Shown one piece after another: positions 5,506-9,701 of a DNA stretch of 9,701 nt. The notes beneath the pieces were generated by a model. The model was not told the origin of the DNA. It did not search any database and saw only the letters and a program-made list of their open reading frames with translations. The position numbers and the translations under genes were made by a program. The number at the start of each line of letters is the position of its first letter. The first letter of the stretch is position 1. Source of the DNA: an uncultured Bacteroidales bacterium (GTDB lineage Bacteria; Bacteroidota; Bacteroidia; Bacteroidales; UBA932); NCBI GenBank assembly GCA_946408295.1, contig CAMJRT010000032.1, forward strand, positions 1 to 9,701, read 5' to 3'.

Positions 5506-7173
5506 ATGAAAAAACGGACTCTTCTTCTTGCGCTGTTTCTTGTGAGTACCATCGGAGTCTCGGCGCAGACGCAGGCTCAGGTCGCCAAAGTCATCGATGC
5601 GGATTACAACCGCAATTCCCTGTCGTTGATTTATCTCTTGAAGGGGGACCGGTATGACGACGCCATCGAGAATATGGCTTTGCGTCAGGCCGTGGGGGAG
5701 AAATTCGATGCCAATACCATTGCTGTCAAGACCCTCCGCGCCGAAGTCGGCCGTGACAAGAACGCCTCCGACGAGGAAGTGGCGGCGCTGCTGGCCAAGA
5801 AGCAGGTGGGCAAGCGCATCGTGGCCTTCGTATTCAACCGCAGGAAGAGCGGGATGATGGACGATGAACGGCTCAAGGAACGGGGCGTGTACAACGCCAA
5901 GGCGCAGGATATGGCCGACGCCGGCAGCACCCAGGTCGGTATGTACGCCATCCAGGCGTCCGGCGGCAAACTTTTGCGGCAGAGTTATGTGACGGTGTTC
6001 GACTACGCCGTGGAATATGTGCCCGCCAAGCATACGAAAGATGAGAAACAGGACGAGGCCTGGAAGGTCCATTCGGTGGCCTATGCCTTCAAGGTCGATA
6101 TCTCCGATGAAGTCCTGGCGGATTTCTATGAGAAATGCTGGATTTACAGCGATGACAGCGAGGAGGTCAAGGCCGCCAAGAGAGCGGCGTGGGATAATTA
6201 TACGTTTGCTTTGAAACGGGTGGCCGGGGCCGTCCACACCACCACGGTCAATGCGCAGAACAAGGTCGCTTCCGCGATGGATGACGCTTATTCCTCTTTG
6301 ATGGAAAGCCTGGAGAAGAGCATCGACGACTGGCAGGTCAAAGCGACCCTCTGCGATGTGCACCCGCTCCGTTCCAAGATTGGCACCAAAGAGGGCGTCC
6401 GCAACGGCGACCGTTACCAGGTCTGGGGCTATGTGGCGGATGAACGCGGCAATGTGCGTTCCCAAAGGACGGGCTATGTCCGTGCCACGAAGATTGGCAA
6501 CAATGCCGGAAAGACGGCGGCCCAGATGTCCGAGCCCTCCGAGTTCTACCAGGTGGGCGGTTACGGGACCGTGGAAGACGGGCAGGTGCTCCAGCAGAGC
6601 CGGGATGCGCGTTTGAGCATCTATCCTTATTATAAATACAGCCTCAGCCATATGACCGATTTCAATGTCGGCCTGGACTACCTGCTCTCCATCAATACGA
6701 TGGGTATGTGCCAGTACCTGTTCCTGAATTTCGGTTTTGACTTCGGCTCGCTGGGCGTATTCAACAAATCGGATTACGCTTCTCCCTATACGCTGGACGG
6801 GAAGCCTATCACTGATTTCTTCTTTGTCAATGTCTCCTTCGGCTATGGCTTCGGCCTGCACGTCAGCCGTTATGTGGAATTCACCCCCTATGTGGCGGTC
6901 GGTATGGATAATGTCTCTTCCTCCAAGATGGAAAAATACTACAAGGACAACGAAGAGATGAAAAAGAACCTGTTCACGAAGTCCACGGGCTGGTTCGGGG
7001 ATGTGGGTCTCCGGGTGAATATTCTGCCCTATCCTTTCCAGATTTTCGGCATCGTCGATTACAGTTTCCTCTTCCTGAAGGGGGAGATTTACAATACTGT
7101 CAATAATTCGATGGGGGCCCGTCAGCACAAGAGCGGGTTGAACTTCGGTGGCGGTATAAGATATTGTTTCTAA
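5506..7173 (+). CDS. Secreted protein with FlgT-C-like segment and C-terminal outer-membrane beta-barrel
   Basis: A 555-residue uncharacterised protein. The signal peptide MKKRTLLLALFLVSTIGVSA ends at residue 20, before QTQ. Residues 21-275 are a soluble mixed alpha/beta region containing DADYNRNSLSLIYL and KRIVAFVFNRR. Residues 283-350 show HPLRSKIGTKEGVRNGDRYQ then GYVRATKIGNNAG, a GxxxGVxxGDxYxV pattern like the C-terminal domain of the flagellar factor FlgT. Residues about 365-555 are a run of amphipathic, aromatic strands (SIYPYYKYSL, FNVGLDYLL, FFFVNVSFGYGFGLH, VEFTPYVAVGM, GDVGLRVNIL, LNFGGGIRYCF) ending in Phe, typical of an 8-strand-type outer-membrane barrel. The likely topology is a periplasmic head anchored by a barrel. 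It is first in an operon of secreted proteins, with the next gene 4 nt downstream. The ATG at 5506 is chosen because it starts the signal peptide and follows the promoter. I recall similar hypothetical proteins in Bacteroides but know no function. Confidence 0.85.
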   Translation: MKKRTLLLALFLVSTIGVSAQTQAQVAKVIDADYNRNSLSLIYLLKGDRYDDAIENMALRQAVGEKFDANTIAVKTLRAEVGRDKNASDEEVAALLAKKQVGKRIVAFVFNRRKSGMMDDERLKERGVYNAKAQDMADAGSTQVGMYAIQASGGKLLRQSYVTVFDYAVEYVPAKHTKDEKQDEAWKVHSVAYAFKVDISDEVLADFYEKCWIYSDDSEEVKAAKRAAWDNYTFALKRVAGAVHTTTVNAQNKVASAMDDAYSSLMESLEKSIDDWQVKATLCDVHPLRSKIGTKEGVRNGDRYQVWGYVADERGNVRSQRTGYVRATKIGNNAGKTAAQMSEPSEFYQVGGYGTVEDGQVLQQSRDARLSIYPYYKYSLSHMTDFNVGLDYLLSINTMGMCQYLFLNFGFDFGSLGVFNKSDYASPYTLDGKPITDFFFVNVSFGYGFGLHVSRYVEFTPYVAVGMDNVSSSKMEKYYKDNEEMKKNLFTKSTGWFGDVGLRVNILPYPFQIFGIVDYSFLFLKGEIYNTVNNSMGARQHKSGLNFGGGIRYCF

Positions 7174-7177
7174 AAAT

Positions 7178-7696
7178 ATGAAAAAGTTACTTCTGTTGAG
7201 TCTGGCCCTTTTGATGGCCGGCGCCGTGCTCTACGGCAAGAAGAACGACCGGAAAGAGTCGTTCAAGAGTTGGGAAAATTATGAAATCACCACCCTCAAG
7301 GTCGGTACGCCCGGAACCAAGTATGTCAAGGTCTGGGCCTACGCCAAGAAGGTGGATGACGCCATTATGCAGGCCAAGAAAAACGCCGTCCACGCCTGCA
7401 TCTTCCGTGGCTTGCCCGCCAATACGGCGGAGGGTGCCAATGCGACGCCCGCGCTGGTGCGCGACAGCCGCGTGCTGGACGACAACCTGGACTATTTCGA
7501 GAAATTCTTCGCTCCCGGCGGGGACTGGCTGGCCTATGTCAATGTCACTTCCGACGGCGGCAAACCCTCCGGCCCGGACAAGTTGAAGGTAAAGGGCGGC
7601 TATAAGATTGCCTTGCGCGTCCAGGTGATGTACGACAACCTGAAGAAAAAATTGGAAGATGACGGGATTATCCGTTCCCTTAACAGTGGTTTTTAA
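7178..7696 (+). CDS. Secreted LPP20/FlgT-N-like hypothetical protein
   Basis: A 172-residue protein with signal peptide MKKLLLLSLALLMAGAVLYG (cleavage near residue 20) and a basic start to the mature chain (KKNDRK). The core at about 35-80 reads YEITTLKVG..GTKYVKVWAY, then AKKVDDAIMQAKKNAVHACI and FRGLP. This is a strand followed by a helix with regularly spaced Ala (DAIxxAKKNAV), the hallmark rhythm of LPP20-like and FlgT N-terminal domains. The C-terminal half contains DYFEKFFAPGGDWLAYVNV and a strand-helix end YKIALRVQVMYDNLKKKLE, finishing IIRSLNSGF. No lipobox is seen, so it is probably a soluble periplasmic protein. It sits 4 nt after the barrel gene and 3 nt before the next. The LPP20/FlgT-N assignment is by pattern only; as a coding gene it is secure. 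Confidence 0.82.
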   Translation: MKKLLLLSLALLMAGAVLYGKKNDRKESFKSWENYEITTLKVGTPGTKYVKVWAYAKKVDDAIMQAKKNAVHACIFRGLPANTAEGANATPALVRDSRVLDDNLDYFEKFFAPGGDWLAYVNVTSDGGKPSGPDKLKVKGGYKIALRVQVMYDNLKKKLEDDGIIRSLNSGF

Positions 7697-7699
7697 GTT

Positions 7700-8668
7700 A
7701 TGAAAAAGATTGTTTGTACCCTTTTCCTGGGTTTGATGCTGTCCGCGCCCGCTTTTTCGCAGGCGAAAAAACCAGTGATTATGGTGCAGCCCAGCGATGC
7801 CTGGTGCGAGCGCAATGGTTGTATGACGACCTATGACGATATGGGAAAGAAGGTTTCGATACCCGATTACCCGGCCGCGATGAAGAACGAGGATATGCGT
7901 GCCGTCATCGCTGCGATGGCCGATTTTATGGCGGAAAACGAATTCCCCCTCAAGTCCCTGGAGCAGGAACTGAAAAAAATCCAGACCGGTTCCGCGGAGT
8001 TGTCCGTGATTACCAGCAAGGATTCGGGCGCCCAGATTTCGGAGAGCCCCCTCGACCGGCTGCGCCGTACCGCCAAGCCCGATATTATCCTCGATATGGA
8101 TTTCACGGTCCGTCGCAACGGCCCCAACAAGCAGGTTTCCTTCAACCTGACAGCCGTCGATGCCTACACCTCCACGATTATTTCCGGCAATGTGGGCACC
8201 GGATCTTCCGCCAACGCCCCGATGAATGTCTTGCTGACGGAGGCGGTGCTGAGTTTCAAGGATAATTTCCTGAAAGGGCTCCAGAACCACTTCGACGATA
8301 TGTTCAAGAACGGTCGCGAAGTCACGGTTGTCCTCTACCGCTTCGACAGTTCTCCCGTCGATTTCGAGACGGAATTCGACTACAACGGCCAGGAAGCCGA
8401 ACTTTCGGAAATCATCGACCTGTGGTTCTCGGAGAACACGGTGGAAGGCCGTTATGGCTCCCCGGAGAAGACCGAGAATATGATGCGTTTCAGCCAGGTC
8501 CGCATTCCTATTTATAAAGAGGGCCTGAACGGCAAGCCGAGGGCCATTGACGCCGCCGGGTTCGCCAATGACCTGGTGCGTTTCTTGAAAAAAGAGCCTT
8601 ATAACCTGGTGGTCAAATCTATTCCTAAAGGTTTGGGCGAAGTTTGGTTGGTAATAGGAGAGAAATAA
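7700..8668 (+). CDS. Secreted DUF6175-like protein
   Basis: A 322-residue protein with a signal peptide ending at SAPAFS (residue 20, before QAKK). Features in order: PVIMVQPSDAWCERNGC (25-41) with two cysteines five apart that could form a disulfide; a helical stretch 57-95 (MRAVIAAMADFMAENEFPLK); ISESPLDRLRRTAKPDIILD (113-132); FTVRR..KQVSFNLTAVDAY (135-156); then a long helix and GREVTVVLYRF (206-215); a C-terminal part with VRIPIYKEG and IPKGLGEVWLVIGEK. I recall this layout as the DUF6175 family of Bacteroidales; the number should be verified. The block 'AKPDIILDMDF ... SFNLTAVDAYTSTIISG' follows the CsgG/LpoB/TolB-N pattern of a strand, a paired strand and a 'D-x-x-T' turn. Function is unknown; the operon context suggests a periplasmic part of an envelope complex. 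Its neighbours are 3 nt upstream and 1 nt downstream. Confidence 0.85.
   Translation: MKKIVCTLFLGLMLSAPAFSQAKKPVIMVQPSDAWCERNGCMTTYDDMGKKVSIPDYPAAMKNEDMRAVIAAMADFMAENEFPLKSLEQELKKIQTGSAELSVITSKDSGAQISESPLDRLRRTAKPDIILDMDFTVRRNGPNKQVSFNLTAVDAYTSTIISGNVGTGSSANAPMNVLLTEAVLSFKDNFLKGLQNHFDDMFKNGREVTVVLYRFDSSPVDFETEFDYNGQEAELSEIIDLWFSENTVEGRYGSPEKTENMMRFSQVRIPIYKEGLNGKPRAIDAAGFANDLVRFLKKEPYNLVVKSIPKGLGEVWLVIGEK
8656..8660 (+). promoter_or_regulatory. Shine-Dalgarno-like AGGAG before the gene at 8670
   Basis: AGGAG with a 9-nt A-rich spacer to the ATG is the only good ribosome binding sequence noticed in the window. It overlaps the last codons (Ile-Gly-Glu-Lys-stop) of the upstream gene, so coding constraint could also explain it. 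Confidence 0.4.
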
Positions 8669-8669
8669 A

Positions 8670-9437
8670 ATGAAAACGCTGTATAAAAATGTTCTGGCGC
8701 TCGCCCTGTGCCTTTGCGCGGGCCTGTCCGCCGCCGCCCAGTCGGACAATGTCAGTCCCGGGAAGGTCGGCTTCACCCCGATGTTTGTGAAGACCTATGC
8801 GTTCCTGCCCCCGGCGGCCGTTAACCTGATGGAGCAAAAATTGATGCAGGTGGCGATGCGCAACGGCGTTGCATCGTATTCGGGCCGCTATGTGCTGACG
8901 GCCAAAGTGGCGGAAGAAGACACCCAGACGACGGCGACGGCTCCTGTCCAGTATGTCAAGAAACTGTCCGTCCAGTTCGTGGCCTACGATATGGAAACCA
9001 AAGCCGTGGTAGGAGAACTCACGGTGCCCGTCACGGGCGTGGACAAGACGCCCGAACGCGCCACGATGGCTGCGCTGCGCCGCATTCAGCCCAAGAACGC
9101 CAAGACGACGGCTTTTATCCAAAATGCCTCCAAGGCCATTGTCGATGCGTTCAACCGCAACTTGGAAAACATCTTGAAGAAGGCGGAATATCTGGCCAAT
9201 CACGGCCAGTATGACGAGGCCCTGGCTTCTTTGGCCGCCATTCCGCAAAGCGTCGACCGCTATGATGATGTGCTGGCCACGGCGGAGAAAATTTGTACCG
9301 CCAAGGCTGAGGCGGATGGTACGAAAGCCGGGGCGGTAGAAGAGGAAATGAAGTCCGCCCTGGCCAATGAAAGGGCCGGCGAAGCGCAAGTGACCCGCCT
9401 GGTTGAATGGGAAAAATGGTTAGACGAGAACAAATGA
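8670..9437 (+). CDS. Secreted hypothetical protein with CsgG-like N-terminal half and TPR-like hairpin
   Basis: A 255-residue protein with a signal peptide ending near ALCLCAGLSAAA (residue 23, before Q). The mature N-terminal part (33-160) reads KVGFTPMFVKTYAFLPPAAV, a helix with QKLMQVAMRNGVA, GRYVLTAKVAEED, then KKLSVQFVAYDMETKAVVGE and ERATMAALRRI. This strand-helix-strand order with a 'D-x-x-T-x-x-V-V' turn resembles CsgG/LpoB-type periplasmic domains, by eye only. Residues 162-195 (ILKKAEYLANHGQYDEALAS) look like one TPR-type helical hairpin. The last 40 residues are charged helix with many Glu, Ala and Lys, ending WEKWLDENK. It starts 1 nt after the DUF6175-like gene, and its stop overlaps the next start as ATGA, so it is translationally coupled within the operon. 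Function is not recognised. Confidence 0.83.
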   Translation: MKTLYKNVLALALCLCAGLSAAAQSDNVSPGKVGFTPMFVKTYAFLPPAAVNLMEQKLMQVAMRNGVASYSGRYVLTAKVAEEDTQTTATAPVQYVKKLSVQFVAYDMETKAVVGELTVPVTGVDKTPERATMAALRRIQPKNAKTTAFIQNASKAIVDAFNRNLENILKKAEYLANHGQYDEALASLAAIPQSVDRYDDVLATAEKICTAKAEADGTKAGAVEEEMKSALANERAGEAQVTRLVEWEKWLDENK

Positions 9438-9701
9438 GCAAGCATCTGAAACTCCTTTCTTTCCTGTGCGTAATGCTCTTATGCCTTCCTGTAATGGCGC
9501 ACGGGAAAAAGAAACCGGTCAAAGAGCCGGCTCCCGAATGGACCCGCAGCAGCGTTCCCGGATATGTCATTTCATCCGCCGTCGGCGGCGACCAGCAGGA
9601 TGCCAAAGAGCGTTGTTTCCGCAATATCCAGTCGGAAATCCTCAATTCCATCGCGGTCAACATCACTTCCACCTCGACTTTTTCCTCCGACTCCTACTCG
9701 G
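9434..9701 (+). CDS. LPP20-like secreted protein, 3' end outside the window
   Basis: The ATG overlaps the stop of the previous gene (ATGA). The frame stays open for 89 codons to the window end. The signal peptide MSKHLKLLSFLCVMLLCLPV continues as MA and is likely cleaved before HGKKKK; there is no clear lipobox. The mature part has a Lys/Pro-rich linker and then PEWTRSSVPGYVISSAVGGD, DAKERCFRNIQSEILNSIAV and NITSTSTF. The order 'P-x-W ... G-Y-V-x-S-x-A-x-G ... A-x-x-x-C/A ... I-x-V-x-I-x-S' is that of LPP20-type domains, where a short strand pair is followed by a helix. It would be the second LPP20-like member of the operon. Total length and C-terminal domains cannot be seen. Confidence 0.85.
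   Translation, partial: MSKHLKLLSFLCVMLLCLPVMAHGKKKPVKEPAPEWTRSSVPGYVISSAVGGDQQDAKERCFRNIQSEILNSIAVNITSTSTFSSDSYS

Larger units (their letters stand above)
5464..9701 (+). other. Operon of at least five consecutive secreted proteins
   Basis: One promoter box at 5464-5471 is followed by genes starting at 5506, 7178, 7700, 8670 and 9434, with gaps of 4, 3 and 1 nt and then a 4-nt overlap. No terminator-like hairpin or further TAnnTTTG-plus-leader arrangement was noticed between them. Every product has an N-terminal signal peptide, so the whole unit acts in the periplasm or outer membrane. Confidence 0.85.

Noticed and set aside
5269..7128. 619-codon open frame on the - strand opposite the LuxR-type gene's end and the barrel gene
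   Set aside because: It shadows a well-supported + strand gene with signal peptide and barrel; its translation is His/Ile/Gly-rich with no domain, and it crosses the operon promoter.
7187..8776. 529-codon open frame on the - strand opposite two operon genes
   Set aside because: It spans the junctions of three + strand genes that each have signal peptides and tight spacing; it is an artefact of GC-rich codon bias.
8625..9389. 254-codon open frame on the - strand
   Set aside because: It lies wholly opposite the gene at 8670 and has no recognisable domain or plausible start region.

Overview
The window looks like a chromosomal piece of a GC-rich Bacteroidota, most likely of the order Bacteroidales. 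The evidence is: TAnnTTTG-type -7 promoter boxes in front of three transcription units, almost no Shine-Dalgarno sequences, a TonB-dependent receptor paired with a small lipoprotein, and a run of secreted proteins of types I associate with Bacteroides-like genomes. Genus cannot be fixed by reading alone; an Alistipes- or Cryptobacteroides-like organism is a guess from the high GC. There are no mobile elements, RNA genes or CRISPR arrays, and no gene-free stretch longer than about 150 bases.

Layout. (1) Positions 1-1866, + strand: dnaK (Hsp70 chaperone), lacking about 28 N-terminal residues and ending in a Gly/Gln-rich tail. A strong hairpin at 1946-1979 serves as terminator for both converging units. 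(2) 4749 down to 2012, - strand: a two-gene unit with a classical (not SusC-type) TonB-dependent outer-membrane receptor followed 5 nt later by a small lipoprotein, probably of the calycin-like beta-barrel type. (3) 4750-4853: a compact divergent regulatory region. Promoter boxes for both directions sit so close to the start codons that both mRNAs would be nearly leaderless, and two short palindromes lie between them. (4) 4854-5432, + strand: a LuxR-type regulator with a degenerate receiver-like N-terminal half, a natural candidate to control the receptor and perhaps the operon downstream. (5) 5506-9701 and beyond, + strand: a tightly packed operon of at least five secreted proteins with gaps of 4, 3 and 1 nt and then a 4-nt overlap. 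It has its own promoter at 5464-5471.

The last operon is the most interesting part. All five products carry signal peptides and none has an assigned function. By eye the set resembles the parts of FlgT/CsgG/LpoB-type envelope assembly factors split over separate genes: a GxxxGVxxGDxY segment (FlgT C-terminal-like) fused to an outer-membrane beta-barrel, two LPP20/FlgT-N-like proteins (the second cut by the window end), a DUF6175-like protein and a second protein that both show the CsgG/LpoB-like strand pattern. The working hypothesis is a Bacteroidota envelope complex that assembles, exports or stabilises something at the outer membrane. That is inference from motif patterns and gene order, and no search was run.
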